Shown: positions 1-42,580, counted from the stretch's first letter. The stretch is DNA of 64,000 nt from Hoplostethus atlanticus (GCA_034670405.1 JAXDDX010000167.1:91001-155000); one strand, 5' to 3'. Numbers and translations: made by a program. The notes: generated by a model not told the origin, from the sequence alone.

Positions 1-1543
1 TATGTTGTGCAGGTTGATCTTGGCAGGAAAATGACAAATCATATTTGTTGGATTTGCTGGAAGTCAAGCTAGAGTCTGAGCCAGCAGGGCAGCCAGAGAC
101 TCTGGAGTCCGGAGAGGATTTACCTGACCTGCACACTTGCAAACAAAAACCTGGTTCTGCAAAGTCATGCACACATACATAAACACACACATTGTGTATC
201 TTGTCTGAGGATGAGATACACTATGTATTTTTTTGCCCAGAACAAAAGTATGCTGGTCTGCCAGGCTATGTGGGCCTGGGAGTTGCACCACCTGTATAAA
301 CATGCATAGGAGAATATGACGCAGTAACATGAGGTCACAGCAGGAGGTGCTCTCTCTTTGCAGGGGAGAGGAGAATTTGGGGGACTATGCAAAGAGGAAG
401 GTGGTGAGAGAGTAGTTTACAGGAGAGAGTATTTTCTGGTATTTTTTTCTGGTAGGAAAAAGAATGGCAGATTGAAGGCCAAGAAAAGGAATGGAAGAAG
501 GAATGAATGAGACTAAGAGAGATCTTCAGAGCTAATTATTATAATTACAAAATAAATAACCTTTACTTTTCATTTGCTTCAGTCCACACAGGAAAATAAT
601 AGGAGTAATAAGAGAAAAGAGGGAAACACAGAATGAGAAGCAGGAGATTTGCACAGTGGCAAACATTTTGACTGACAGGATGCTACTAACGTTGCATACC
701 AACGTCACATTTATTTTACTGTTGATTTACTAATGGTTGTATTATCTTATTTGCTTCTCCCTCATCCTAGAACATGATTAGAGATATGTCGAAAAAAATA
801 TACAAAAATGTATACTTGCACATTTGTTCAAAATCTATTTTAAGTGGTCAAAATATATGTGGGATATACTTGTAGATGGAAGAAAATGCAGATACAGTGT
901 CCAAAACATATTTTAAATGTCATATATGTAAAAATAATATGCAATTTGCTATATTTAAAAAAATATATAGCCCATCTGATTCTGAGCCTATGCGCAAGTA
1001 CTGCGCAGACCCTCGACAACAAGCATTGTATAGTAAACCATGGTCCAGCCTCAAAAGTGTCTCTCGCTTTCCCTTTCCTCGTCTCCCTCTCGTATGCTAT
1101 TGGAGGAGAACAAATTAGGTTCCTCCCGCCAGGACCGTATCCACCAATGCGTAATGCGAGGGAACGAGTCAGAGGCAAGGGAAAACCGGAAACCTATTGA
1201 CACGGACCCTTGTGTTGTGCTTCGTCGTATCAGTAGTGCCAAGCTAGCCAAAATAAAGGGTACAACCGGCAACAATTTTCAAAATAAAACCTTAGAGTGA
1301 TACAATTACCAAAGTGAAAAATAATGTAGTTAATCAGGTATCACTAGTAAATAAAATATATTTTTTACAAAATATCCTTTATTTTGAGACGTTTTTGCTG
1401 TTCTAATTTTTTGTACGTCCCAATACGTACTTACTGTAATATTTTTTTTCCAAACGCGACAGAGTTTGTGTTTTTATGTTGAAGACACAATGATCCAACT
1501 TCCGGTCTTTTCTTTCTTTCTCTAGCTTGCTTGATGCGACTCA
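1..1543. other. upstream intergenic sequence, no gene seen
   Basis: AT-rich sequence with no ORF that resembles a known protein and no convincing chain of exons on either strand. It becomes more GC-rich and CpG-containing at about 1020-1260, which could be a promoter-like patch, but nothing ties it to a gene. An AATAAA-like motif near 1283 (aaaataaaacc) is present without context. Confidence 0.5.
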
Positions 1544-1886
1544 TTACAGTTGCCTGGTTGCTAGAGACTCAACACTGCGACGCTGATGTTTAAACAGTAA
1601 CCGCTGTACAGAAGAAAAACAAAACAATTTTGGCGGATTTCGGTAACCTATCGTCAAAAGCCTACAGCATCTCATCAAAAAGTTATCATATGAAACAACT
1701 GTAACGTTATGGCGGAGATCCGAGATGTGTAGCATAACGTTAGAAGTGTGTTTTGTTGCCCCCCAGGTTTTTACTGGCAAGAGTGGCAACCTGAAGTGGG
1801 ATTGCCTGGAAAGATGAGTGGATTACACACGGCGAAAGTCAAGTTTTCCAACTTAGTTTCTCATGTCTAGGGCAACTGCTGCCAAG
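1544..1886 (+). promoter_or_regulatory. IQCE: probable IQCE promoter / 5' leader
   Basis: This stretch lies directly upstream of the first coding exon of IQCE and has scattered CpGs, unlike the AT-rich DNA before it. No TATA box is evident. The transcription start cannot be fixed from sequence alone. Two in-frame ATGs follow, at 1863 and 1887. The second has the better context (gccaag before ATG) and is followed by the acidic N-terminus (MSLEASDVQTDEDCEYL), so I take it as the start. Confidence 0.4.
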
Positions 1887-10888
<9,002 letters not shown>

Positions 10889-11941
10889 ACCATCTGGGTG
10901 TGTGTGTGTGTGTGTGTGTGGGAGGGGACCTTTGTGTCTGTGCTTCTACTTGGAGCGTGTGTTGGAGGCTTACACAGAGATAAATACAGAATAATATCTG
11001 TCTAGTTCTGTCTACCAGTATTATGTGTATCCTAGTAGCCAAAACGGTTGGTAGTAAGTGCGATAACAAGCACGATATTATTCCTAAATGATCTGGGATA
11101 CTCAAGTACACATGCAAACACAACTACATACCTGGTCCACGGCAGCAGGGATGAACTGTTCAGGATATACTGATATTAGATGGGATAATATGATGTAAAC
11201 ACCATGTGCTGTTGGCTGATGGTTTTACTGTTCCCGCGGTAACATTCAGACTATTCTGGCACTTCATGTGTACGGGAACTTTTGTGACTTATGAGATTCA
11301 CACGAACACCTCACTTTGAAACATGATCTTAATCGGGACATGAGTTAGTGTCCAGTGTCTGAGTCGAGGATCCCCCGGTGTAATATTGGAATGCTTCAGT
11401 GTCCGGCTGTGGAGGGAGGCAGGATGTGGACGCTAGCACGTAATGTGAGACGAGCAACAATTCAGTACACTACATACTGATCTTTTTTTTTTTTTTTTAC
11501 CAAAGTGCCTACTGTATGTAGAATCAAATTTGAGTGAACAGCGGTACTTCAGTTTATCTCTGTCTGTTAGCCTGCCTGGCCCCAAATCGACCACATTGAA
11601 TACTGACCACACCAGTGCAAACGCTCCTAGAAATTGCAGAGCCTGACATGATTTTGAATTGTATTTTGACACGCTTCAGATTTGTAAAATAGAAACTTAA
11701 TAATATAAATGCATCATATAGGCATAATATTGCTGCATCGTGAGCAATATTGAAGAATGGTTGAGGGACGACTATCAACCAATATGCTATTGATCCAAAC
11801 TGTGAATGAATTAGAAATCAATCTGCTGCAATGTTGAACAGCCAGTACAGTGTAGGAGTGAGGGAGTACCAACATAGAGGCTAGTCAACAAAGAGAATGG
11901 ATGAGAATGTTTTTTTTCTACATCCTGTGTGTTGACATTCT

Positions 11942-11947
11942 AATAAA
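11942..11947 (+). terminator. IQCE: candidate poly(A) signal for IQCE
   Basis: AATAAA (in taataaaatgctg) about 1.05 kb after the IQCE stop codon and before the CpG-rich TTYH3 leader. No other perfect AATAAA was noticed between the stop codon and this site. The 10889-11941 stretch before it contains no exon and is read as 3' UTR. Confidence 0.5.
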
Positions 11948-12099
11948 ATGCTGTTTTTATGAGACAGTCTCTCTACTGTAACGTGTACTACCGTCTTTTC
12001 ATCGTCAGGGGGTGGCCTGTTTGCGCATTTTGCTCCCTCTCTCTCTTTTTCTTTCTCTCTCGCGCTCTCTCTCTCTCTCTCACACACACAGTGATCTAT

Positions 12100-13284
12100 T
12101 TGCAGAGCGAGCTGCCGCAAAGCCCCGTCCTCCAGGGCTTTTTAAACACGGTGTTTGTTTCACGCTCCAAATGCATTAAACCGACGGTCATCATCGTGGG
12201 AACGGCACCGACGAGTACAGACAGTTGTCGTTTAGGAATAAGAAAAGAACAATGAACGGGAATCGCTAATTTGTTAAAAAAAAAAGACTGGGTTGCGGGT
12301 CAACGACTTTAACCCCTTATCTGCCGTAGCTTTGTTCCCGTTTAATCCAGGCGAACGCGAGGACACGTCTTGGTGAAATGTGAGCGGACCGGAGCGGTAA
12401 CCGTTATTTTCAATGTGGTTGTCTGCCGCCGACTCGCTCGTTGAAGGCACGGCCGCGTTGATGCAGCAGCGCACGGCTGTGGTGTTTCAATCCGCCACCG
12501 GATCCGGGAAGACAATAGGTGAAATACACACACCAGTCTGGACTCCCAAGACGACGGAAAACGAGGCTCCGCGTCCGCTTTGGCTTCGCTAGGTAGGTAG
12601 CAACACGGAGCCCCGCTCTTCATGTAAACAGACGGCTAGCCCCGGGGCGAAATCTGCCCCGTTTTGTTGACGACTGGGTGAAAATGCGGTAGTTTTACCG
12701 GACAAAGCAGGGGTAATCCGTTTGTTATATGAATTTAGCGAAATTAAACGGCGGACGGCTCGTGCGCGAGAGGATACCCCACGCCTGAGGTGACCTACAT
12801 GTTTTGGTACAATGCCAGTCGTGGCTGGTAACGATAACGGCAATTTCACCGTCAACAACGCAAATAATCTCGCGAAGCCCGTTATGTTATATTTTCCAGT
12901 ATGGGCGTCAATGGGGGTAATGCCATACCGGAGGCTAAACGAGTCCACATTGGATGTTGTTATCGTTGATGGGGAGCAGAGATCGAGTAAAATGGCCAGG
13001 ATGTATTGGTAAAATTCAGATTTGGTGATCTGTCGCCAATAATTCATCATATTGACCGAATTCCAATATCAATCACCGGTAATTGCTCCACTTGTCGCCA
13101 GATATTTAGCAGGTTTTGGAGTTATTACCTGCAGGGGCTCTGCAGAGTGAATTGTGTGTGTGAGTGTAGGCGTTTCTGTGTCCCGTTAACCGCCCCCCGG
13201 GGACCGTGTATTGCTTTACAGTGACCGTGTGAGGAACCACCGGGTTAGACAGTGTGAGTGACAGCCGCCCGGTAGCTGCTCGGG
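12100..13284 (+). promoter_or_regulatory. TTYH3: CpG-rich promoter / 5' leader region of TTYH3
   Basis: CpG density rises sharply compared with the surrounding DNA, through 12100-12800 and again at 13180-13400, directly upstream of the TTYH3 start codon. This is typical of a broad CpG-island promoter. No TATA box stands out. The region also carries the short P-loop ORF described separately. Confidence 0.55.
12413..12592 (+). other. short ORF with a perfect P-loop (59 codons), uncertain
   Basis: An ATG-initiated frame of 59 codons reads ...RTAVVFQSATGSGKTIG..., containing ATGSGKT, the Walker A / motif I form typical of SF2 helicases. A good splice donor (gacaatag followed by gtgaaa) occurs directly after ...GSGKTI at 12518, so it could be a first exon. 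No second helicase motif was found nearby, and the residues before the P-loop do not resemble a Q motif. It may be a chance match in the TTYH3 leader. Confidence 0.2.
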
Positions 13285-33098
<19,814 letters not shown>

Positions 33099-33594
33099 AG
33101 ACCAGAACCACACCAGTCCACCCAGTACTGCCTGAATCCAGTTCTCACAGCCAACAAGGCCCAACTCAGTACCCAGCAGAGCCAAGCATTCAAGAACCAA
33201 CTGGACCCCCCCCGTCTGTCACAGCAAAACCAGGACTCGTCAACCAAGTGCCTCAGCATAAGACTGCACTTCTAAGGTCACTGGTGAAGATCCACTTCTC
33301 TGTATCTCACTCATAATGATTTAAAAAAACAAAGCTGGTCCTAGATCACTACTTCTACTTCTTGTGCACGGTGTGAACACCACCGCCGGCGAGATGGATC
33401 CAGCCCCCCGTCCCCCCGTCCCCAGACTACATGGTAACTAAAGCGCCTTGGCACCGTTGGCACCAACACAGTTTCAGATTCTGATATCACGACCCTCAAC
33501 TCCTCCACTGGCATCCGTATACTGCCCTCCAGTGGAGACTCCACACACTGAAGTCACGCCACTCAATTCCCCTGACACAGCTACAACACACCAC

Positions 33595-33647
<53 letters not shown>

Positions 33648-33752
33648 TACAGAGCTGTAAATAGTGAATATGTGTGCTTCATTCTAGACTGTTGAATCAT
33701 TACTGGTAACATGGTGGTGTGTTTAGTGTTTATCATGGAATTGTTGCTGTAT

Positions 33753-33787
<35 letters not shown>

Positions 33788-35775
33788 ACAAACAGTCTAA
33801 ATAAACACGTCCATGTGTCTAAATAATAAGCCAGTGAATCAGAAAGCCATGTTTAGATAGATACTGTACATACCAGATAGACTCTCCACCGCCACATCGT
33901 CCTTCTCTTTTAACTAAACTACGTCGTCTAACTAAGACTTATAACTGTAACTGTGTTCACGTCTCGCTGCATTCGTTTACGTGCACACGCGGACGCGCAC
34001 GTGGACGAATACACACGTGCACTATGAGCCAGGAATCCTGTTTTGCGGAATAACCGTTGAATTCTGGGAGCGTTGGAGGAGCGTTGGAATTCGATCGGTT
34101 GTGGGCTGTGAAGGAGCGAAGCGACACCGGGGACGATGGAGGGCTCAACCTGTGCCAAATAACTCCTCTCTCCTCTCTCCCACTGCCTCCATGTGTCTCA
34201 AAAAGGGAAAAAAAAAAAAAAACTCACAAAGGAAGCGGATGTTTTCTTCTTACTGTAAATAATGACGCAGTTGGCAAGACACAAAAGCGAGAGATGGCCA
34301 GGAATTGGACTGCGACTCGCCAAGTTGCCGCTACGTGTTTTGCAGGGTGCCATGTTACCCACTCAAGGTCGATCAAGGTCGATCAGGAGGAGATCAGGAG
34401 CGAGGAGGGACGGGAAAGGTTTGTTTTTTTTGTTATCATTCAAGGAGCACAAACAAAACAGGAACAATTGAATCTCCCTTTTATTACAGTGAGAAATCCT
34501 ACCCCTGATAACTGGGTGACATAGAAATGTTCTCTGTGTTTTTTGTTACGTTTTTGTTTTACCAAGCTGGTATTAGGGATGTGATACTGCGACCAGCTAT
34601 AATCCTTCTTCTAAACTGCTCTCCCGTCCTGCGTCTCTCAAATGGGACCTCAGATCGCCCCTGAAGCAAGGCAAGAGGGGAGGGGGTCAAGAGATCAGGA
34701 GGTCAGGGTTCAAATAGCACGACCTTCCACAACCACAACTTATTATTATTATTTTTTTTTTTCCCCAGAAGCACAAATTGCTTTTCAGGGTGACTTGAGA
34801 TGGAAAAGGGAAATACACAGACGAGGCTGTAAGCGTGGCAGGGGACAACTGCCACTTGGGTTTTCTCCCTCCCTCAACTCTGTACAGTGTATAAAGACCT
34901 AGTTGTGAATCTGTGTGTGTGACATCACCGCAGTGTGATTGGCTATTGCTGTATCTCAGTGTTACTGTGTGTAAGTATGGTGTAAGTATGGTGTGTCTGA
35001 CTGGCGGCAAGCAAGGGTTCGGTCCCTCTAGTGTTATCTAGCCTGAATCATTGGTACACACACACACACACACACACGCATGCCCTCTCTCTCCCGCACA
35101 CACACACACACACACACACATTCTTTACCCAATTCCTTATAAAGTTCATCTTACCACATGTAGAACTGTAGTAACCATATACCCTCTCACAACTGTGACT
35201 TTTACGCCGATGACCATTTGCATTATGGGTGATGTAGTATGTTGAATTACACAGGAATGCCTAGCTAAGGGAACCTGATTATAGTACTTATAGTATTTAA
35301 GTGAGCAGCAGAGCCCCTAACATTCAAACCCCCCTTTTTCCGTCACCGTTTCCTGTACAGCGTTTTAACATTTTACTGTTCTTAATCGATGACCACTTCT
35401 CGTACCGGCGAGACAATCTTACCTGTGTGATTTTACTAGAGCGAGCTGTCCATGTTCCGGTAACAACGCTACCTATGCTGTAGGACCTTTACAGTGTTTT
35501 TTTGCACCGTTGATGCAACAGATGAAAAGACCCGTGGGACTAGTCACTGATTAATGGCCTTTCATAATGTTTTTAAACTCTTATTACACTCTTCATATCA
35601 CTACATATTTTTTATTTTTCTCTGTCTTGTAAAAAATAAGACTTTAAAGATAAAACAATAGCTAGCTGTTTTGTAGGAGAACAAAGGCAAGAGCAGCGTT
35701 TTTCCTCTCTTATTAATGGTGAATGACTCTCTGTCTTGCATTGCGATGTTTTAATAAAACAGTATTCCAGTGTCG
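33099..35775 (+). other. TTYH3: TTYH3 3' UTR
   Basis: There is no further exon after the TAG at 33096-33098. The sequence holds CA arrays (33594-33646, 33756-33784, and about 35057-35120) and two AATAAA signals, at 33800-33805 and 35753-35758, so two transcript lengths (about 0.7 and 2.65 kb of UTR) are possible. Long 3' UTRs are usual for this family. Confidence 0.6.
35753..35758 (+). terminator. TTYH3: probable distal poly(A) signal of TTYH3
   Basis: AATAAA in ttttaataaaacag, followed within about 20 bp by a GT-rich element (tccagtgtcgtctg), which is a good cleavage context. A proximal alternative is AATAAA at 33800. Confidence 0.55.
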
Positions 35776-37290
35776 TCTGCACACCTGACTCAAAATGGTA
35801 TTTGGATTCCTGTGCAAAGCTTTCTGTCTCGGTGGGGGCAGGGTGGGGGGGGTCAAGTCAGAGTTGTCGTGAGAGACAATCTTGAGTGTTTGGTGTTGGC
35901 CGGCTCGAGCAAAAGAATTTGCAGGACTTCAAATACAGTTCTATCCAGGTGTGATAGACATCCTATGTTTTCTATGGCTGTTTTTATTTTCTGATGGTTA
36001 AACTAAAATATTAATGATGTACATGTCAAAACTGTGGTAATGATCATTCAGCCTGGAATCAATGTTTTAAAAAGAATTAAAGCAACTTTAACTTACTGGT
36101 ATAGAGTGAGGCCTTTTTTTTAATCAGTGTGTGTGTGAGTGAGTGTGAGAGTGTGAGTGAGCACATTGGTGACTTTTAGATCATCTAACTGGTCTGTGGT
36201 TGGTAATCTCTGAACGGGGTTTAGTGCACACACGTTTTTGAGGGAGCACAAATTGAGTTAAACACGTCCACAGTGAAAATCAATAGAGAACATACATGAT
36301 ACAGTGACAGATGAGCTGAAGTAGCTGAAATACCAAACTCACATAGAAGTCTTCCGACTGACTGACGCTTGAGGAAGGACGTGGGAGTCTTCAGTGATCT
36401 GGCCATCTTCTCAGTTTGAAGATCAAGTATTTGTTCCCTCTAGATGCTGTTAATTGATCGGCCTCATGGCACGAGATTTTCTCAACCTTGTGAAAACAGC
36501 CACGGTAATAACATCAGCCCATCAACCCACACTACACAATAAGAGTCCAAGAGGTTTGGGAGATTTGTCTTCTGTGATCATCACCTGTTGGACTTCATTC
36601 AAGAATCAAGATCTTTCCTTTACACTTTGAAATAAATGACCCTTTGGGAGTATATGTGTATGCAGCAGTACTATCTGTTAGGAACGGTGTAGAAATGCCA
36701 TAACTGAACACTGGTCAAGATTTTGCTGAAGGGTTTGATCATTCTGCTTCATTTTCATGTTTTCCCCCAATGATGAGCATATTTGACCCCAGGCATATTT
36801 GGTTCCATAGGTTCATTTATCAAATGCATGTTGAATCATGGGCATTAAGTCATTTAAAGACCAACAAAGGCACTCTTCATCTCCCATGTGCACTGTGAGT
36901 CGCTTTTCACAGAGGTGGTGTTGCCTGCTGCTATTGCTGGTGGCGCTAACCTACTTGTGGAAGGTGCAAAAAGAGGGAGGGTGTTTTAACGACGTTTAAT
37001 CTACACCACCAACAGGAATACCTTACCGCGAATAACCCTAAAATGTAAAACAAATGAACAAAATAAATATAAAATAAAGCAAACGTCCATCGACACACAC
37101 ACACAATCCTTCCTCACCCTTTGCAGTAATGCATGAAACCAGCAGATGGCCTCGTTGTGTGCCGTCTGTCCCACAAACACCAGGACTCCCTAGTGACCGG
37201 CACACAGGACTTTGAATCTCAGACTGTGTAACCGTCTAGCGACTCCCTGCGGTCCACCCAGAGTTCATAGCGGCATAGAGCCCAGACAGG

Positions 37291-37343
<53 letters not shown>

Positions 37344-37610
37344 CAGTTCATTTTGTGGGTCTGCCGTTATCTCTCCAGGGCCTTGTGCATGGCTGTATCA
37401 GATAAGAGTGCTGTTGGCTCAGTGTGTGTGTGTGTGTGTGTGTGTTGGGGGGTCTGGAAACAGGAACCCAACAGCTCATAAACAGGGTCAGAGGTGGGAG
37501 GTCATAGGGGCGTCCTCCACAACCCCCATTAACATCCCCAGAAGTATCGCAGGACACAAGCTCCAAAGTAAATACACATCATCACATCTTTACACGCTAA
37601 AACAGAGAAA
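35776..37610. other. convergent intergenic spacer between TTYH3 and LFNG
   Basis: No gene seen. AT-rich with a GT/GAGT patch near 36130 and a CA array at 37292-37340. It separates the 3' ends of two genes transcribed toward one another. Confidence 0.6.
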
Positions 37611-37630
37611 CTGTAATATTATAAAGTGTT

Positions 37631-37636
37631 TTTATT
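37631..37636 (-). terminator. LFNG: candidate poly(A) signal of LFNG
   Basis: TTTATT on the plus strand is AATAAA on the minus strand, about 1.36 kb beyond the LFNG stop codon. The interval 37637-39000 shows no coding exon and is read as LFNG 3' UTR. It includes a G-rich run at 38340-38351 and a GA run near 38470. Confidence 0.45.
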
Positions 37637-39000
37637 GCTTCAACAACGATGGCTATATACAGTCCAGATACTGGAGAGAACAGCGGTTCATCACAGACAT
37701 TCATTTAATGGAGGGGCAGAATTTTACCTTTTGGATTCAAAATATATAATACCCTGTTCAGTCGAGACACAGTCGCAACAACCGCTTTCACTGTACGGAG
37801 CGGTAGAGTCCGACCCAACATGAGTCATTGCTCAACAAACATCATATGGGATATCTTTCTGTTACGGTTACGCTCATCATAAAAATCCATTTAAATTGAT
37901 TAAAAAAAAATTTAAAAAGTGGTGAAAAACAGGTTTCAACCACTGACATCCACCATTTCTTTAAGAACTTAAGCTCTGAAGGAGTTCTGAGTATCTGTCT
38001 CGGTCCATGCAGAGCCGATTAACGTCAGAATGGAGCATGTCCGTTGTTATACGACGAATTGCCGACTGCAGCAATAAAAACAGCAAAGTGCTCAGTCACG
38101 GTAATACACTTCAGAGGAGGGGTCCCAGTAAAGGAGAATACTGAACTCTGATTAAAAGACACTGGCAACTTCTTAGTCCGGAGTCTGTAGCAATGGCGTC
38201 ATGCTCATCCAAATCCCCACGGCCCTTAGCATCCATCCTGAGGAATGATGATGAACAATGGATCCTTTGTCCTGCTCCACTGCTTCACTTCATCTCCTCG
38301 GTGTGGCAGTGCTGTGTGTCTGATTCAGACTGACTGACGGGGGGGGGGGGGCAGTGTGGGACGCCGGGACCACATAGTAACATTCAGAAGCATCATCGTG
38401 CACAGCTTAGGAAATGGAGAAGAGAGCACACTGGAATGTATAGGAGCATCAAAGGTAGGAGAAAAATGACAGAGAGAGAGAGAGAGAGAATGTGTTTTGG
38501 ATGGACTGAACTCTTTATCCATGTTGTTCTGCCATGTCTTCACTGTCTCCAAAACAATGGACATGGGATGCTGAGGGGGGGAGGGGGGAGGGGATGAAAA
38601 GAGGTGCCGAAGGGACAATGGGAGTCAGTAATAAAGCTGCATTCAAAAACAATGCTACTTCTTTCTTCCTGTTACAGTCTGTGACGTCCTGACACCCAGC
38701 AACAATTCACCACGTCGGGGTTCAGGTGTCGATCAAATCCAAACCTGTTCCTTCCTTGACAGCCAGTCAGTCTATTGGTCAGACTGCAGTGGAGCCCGGC
38801 GGCCCTTAAACCAGAAGCACGTCAGGCTTCTTCTAGTTGAATCCATACGAGAGACAGGAGGGCAGTGGGACTCCAGACAGTATTCCTTGGACGCCTGCAA
38901 TCATGTCCTCCTCCATCAAGAGACAAAGGGAGTCTAGTAGGACCATTTGCTGGTTCTTCCCCCTCTCCTCCATCGGTCCCTCCGAGTCTCTGGCCTGGGG

Positions 39001-39156
39001 TTAAGGTCTCCGGAGGCTGGGGCACCAAGGAGTGTCTGGGTACAGCACACAATGGACAGACCTGAACCTGAGAAAGGGAGGGAAGTGAGTGTCACAATGC
39101 CTGGAAGCGGCCTACTGGGGATTTCAAAATAAGAACATGAAAACATGTCGCCGTGT

Positions 39157-39197
<41 letters not shown>

Positions 39198-40176
39198 GCC
39201 AGGAAACTAGTCATGGTAGTAAAACATACACTATGAAGCTTACACAGAGAACAATTGCAGCACACATTTGGAAACTAAAGCATTTCTTAAACTCGACTGA
39301 CAGCAGGGGGTCTGTGTGTCAAATATAAGCAACCGGTCTGAGATAAATGACCTCAGACCAGTTTGCTTTGACCTCACTGGTCACGAGGTCATTTAAAAAG
39401 CATGTTAAGATAAACCATCGGCCTCGTGAGCGTGGCTGGCGGCTCACTGGACCCCCTGCGGTTTGCCTATAGGACCAAGAAGCGGGTGGTTCAATAACAC
39501 ATGCTGGGCTTTTATTTGTTGCCTTTTCTTCTGCTTGCACCTTTGATCCAGCATAATACAATACACACACACACACACACGTACTTTAGCTCATAAATTA
39601 TCATCTTAACTTCTGAGATTTATCCATTGTATTGTTTCGTTTGTAATGTCTCGTGAGTACAGGCATATCCTGAAATCCCGAAGGATACTTTTATCTTTAT
39701 CTTTTATCTTTAGCCTTTCACAAGATCATGAGGCAGAGCACAGGCCTGTGGTCGGGGGGGGGCGGGGGGGGGGGTGTACAATGGGGCATTTCTTCACTTC
39801 AGTGGGTCTAGAAACAGAGACCAGAACAACCCCCACCTCCAATAATTCAATTTGGGGAGAATGACATTTATTTGGGTACCATTATAAACTGTAAACTACA
39901 TTTAATTCTAAACACTGGCGCTATTTATTTTGAAGGGTCAGATTGTGTTTTTAAAAAGTCACATTTCCAGGTGGAAGACGACCGCAGGCTGAATCGTGCT
40001 TCATGTTCTCACTCATCCTTCAAACCCTGAACACACTGAACTGTGACAGCAGCAACTCGCCACCTCTTTCCTGCAGTTCTCTGGTCATTTCATCTTCCAC
40101 CGCTCGTTCCAGTGTTCATTTGCACGTATGTGTATGTTTCGACATATTTCATATATTATTAATTTCATATTTTAGT

Positions 40177-40214
<38 letters not shown>

Positions 40215-40357
40215 TTACCTAGTAGGATCTTCACTTGCTGAAAAGGGCCCTCTCAGGTTGACAGTGTTTCTGTTGTTTTCCGTGGTGCCATAGCTAAGAG
40301 TCACCTGGTTGGAGGACAATGCACACAGCGATTAAGATACCTCACACTAGGTACACC

Positions 40358-40393
<36 letters not shown>

Positions 40394-42535
40394 TACCTGG
40401 TTGTGTATGTCTGACACCAGCCCCAGGTTCTCCAGGTGGGAGTGGAACAACGCTGAGCGGATGAGGCCCACCCCGAGCAGCGCCTCGACGATGTAACCGA
40501 CGGTGCAGTCGTCAGGGAGGCGGATGTGCTCGGCGGTCGCCATGAAGGTGCCATCACTAGACGGAGAGGGAAAGGCAAGGTTTGATGACTCAGCTGAAAC
40601 GTCGCCTGAGTTAACCTTCTTCTTCATTTTGTCTCGAGGGATGACTTACCTCGCCCAGGGATTCATCTTGAGCGCGAGGCCGCGGCTCACGCAGAATCCC
40701 GCCCCCCCCGTGGCGAACCAGAAACGGACCTGCTTCTGCACATAAACACACGAGCAGGGGGGGGTGTTTCAGTAGAGCATTGAAATAGAAAAAAAAAAAA
40801 AAGGTACTCTCACGCTGGATTAACGCGACCTCAAACGATGACCGCCAGGACGACGGTGACGTGGAGACCGAGCTTTGATTATCAGTTCAGACCTGATCTA
40901 CGTGGTCTGAAGATCGGAGTGGGGCTAACCGTTTACACGTGAAGGATTTCATGTGTCTACAGCGTGTACTTATGGAATTGCAGTATATTCCTCTTTTTGT
41001 CATACGCAGTTATGCCTCCTTCTTTTAAACCAACTGAGAAAAAATAGCAATTGATGAAAGTGTGATGGGCATCAGAGTGGGCAAATGTTTTTTTGTTCAG
41101 CCTAGTTTCAGTTGTCACAGTGCACACACACATCATGGATTTGTTCAGCAGCTTGCTTAAACCCAGCGTCTGGTTTGAACAGCCTCACACGGCCACTCAT
41201 GGTGCTGAGAGGTGCTTTGGGTAACACTGTTCACCAAATGTATGTTTCTGAATGTAGCTCAACATTACCACCTGGTGTGTGGTTGAAATGCATTTATCGG
41301 TCTAGTTTGATGTGATTATATCTCTGTAGGTCCTAAAAGTGATGCTGCTTGATTGAAAATGAAACTCATTTGAGGGTCTGACTGAAGGTTGGATTACTAG
41401 GCTGCATGTCAACCTGCCTTTTCAGTCGGTGGAGGTAAAGTCCTCTGGGCAGTGAGGTCCGCAGCCGCCAAGCGAATCATAATGCTTTTTGGGAGACGAC
41501 AGCCAATAAAAGCTTACCGTGTGGGTGGTACCTAGCCGCTCGGTGGCCTCGATTGGCCGCTCGAGGCTGGGCCGGCCGATGTAAACGTTTTGTGTGTGGC
41601 TGTAGTGGGACAGGAGTTTCACCAGGGAGCCGACGTTCACGTAGTTGTCATCGTCGACGTGACAGAACCACCTGGAACGCACCATACCAAGGATTAATGA
41701 TCAGAGCTCTGAGTGTGTGTGTGTGTGTGTGTGTGCGACTTTGTCCACATGTTTAAGTGTGTATGTGGGTTGTGTCTCTTACTTCTTTCCAGAGTTGATA
41801 AAGGTGTCGTATTCCTGCGCCATCTTACAGGAGAGGGCCTGGCGATTGTGGGTCACTGAGCAGTTAGTGTTGATCAGGTGAGCTCCTGATGATCAATAAC
41901 AATTAAACAGTGATCAGTATCAACCATGACAACAGATGCAGGGACGGTTAGTACCAGAACAGGAAAAGTAGAAGCATCTTTGACAAAATGTTTTCTGTTA
42001 CAGCACATCAAGGAGGTGGGAACAGAAAACTGATGGCAGCTTGAAGCTCTTTAACAACCTGGAATCTCTTTTGTGAAAGACTATTCTTTCTTTTCTGCAT
42101 TGAAATTGTCAGAGAGTGAGAAGAATAGCTCATTCAAAGTAAAACAATTGCATGACTAAGATGAAGGAAGCACAGTTGATTAAGCTAGAGTGACTTCCTG
42201 TATGTTATAGAAACACAGGCCTGCCCAGTCAGCAGCCTGGTTCCTCTGCAGCAGCGCTGCTGGCTTCCTGTGTCGGATCTCTCCAACTGGAGCTAATGCT
42301 GCCACTCAGCAAAACCGCTGTGCGTGTGTGTGTGTGTGTGTGTAACTCACCCATCCTTTTCTTCAGTTTCTCATCCTCTCCATCAGTGAACACGTATGTC
42401 TATAAAACAAACACACATACACACATCAATAATACAGTGTGTTTAATGTTACTCCACTGACCCAAAGTAAAGGACCAGTGGAAAAGACCCACCGTCCCAC
42501 CAAGCTATCACTGTTCCAGCACCATTGTTCTTTTG

Positions 42536-42580
<45 letters not shown>

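Noticed and set aside
12195..12202. Perfect CGTGGGAA (RBPJ/CSL-like) site in the TTYH3 leader, and its complement at 43443-43450 in LFNG intron 1
   Set aside because: An 8-bp motif is expected about twice by chance in 64 kb on two strands, so it is not evidence of Notch control, although the LFNG intron copy is tempting.
41422..41517. Extension of LFNG exon 4 beyond 41518 ([12 protein letters not shown]...)
   Set aside because: A good donor (cacacg followed by gtaagc) at 41518 gives phase 0 and joins correctly to [11 protein letters not shown] at 40735; the extension is intron.
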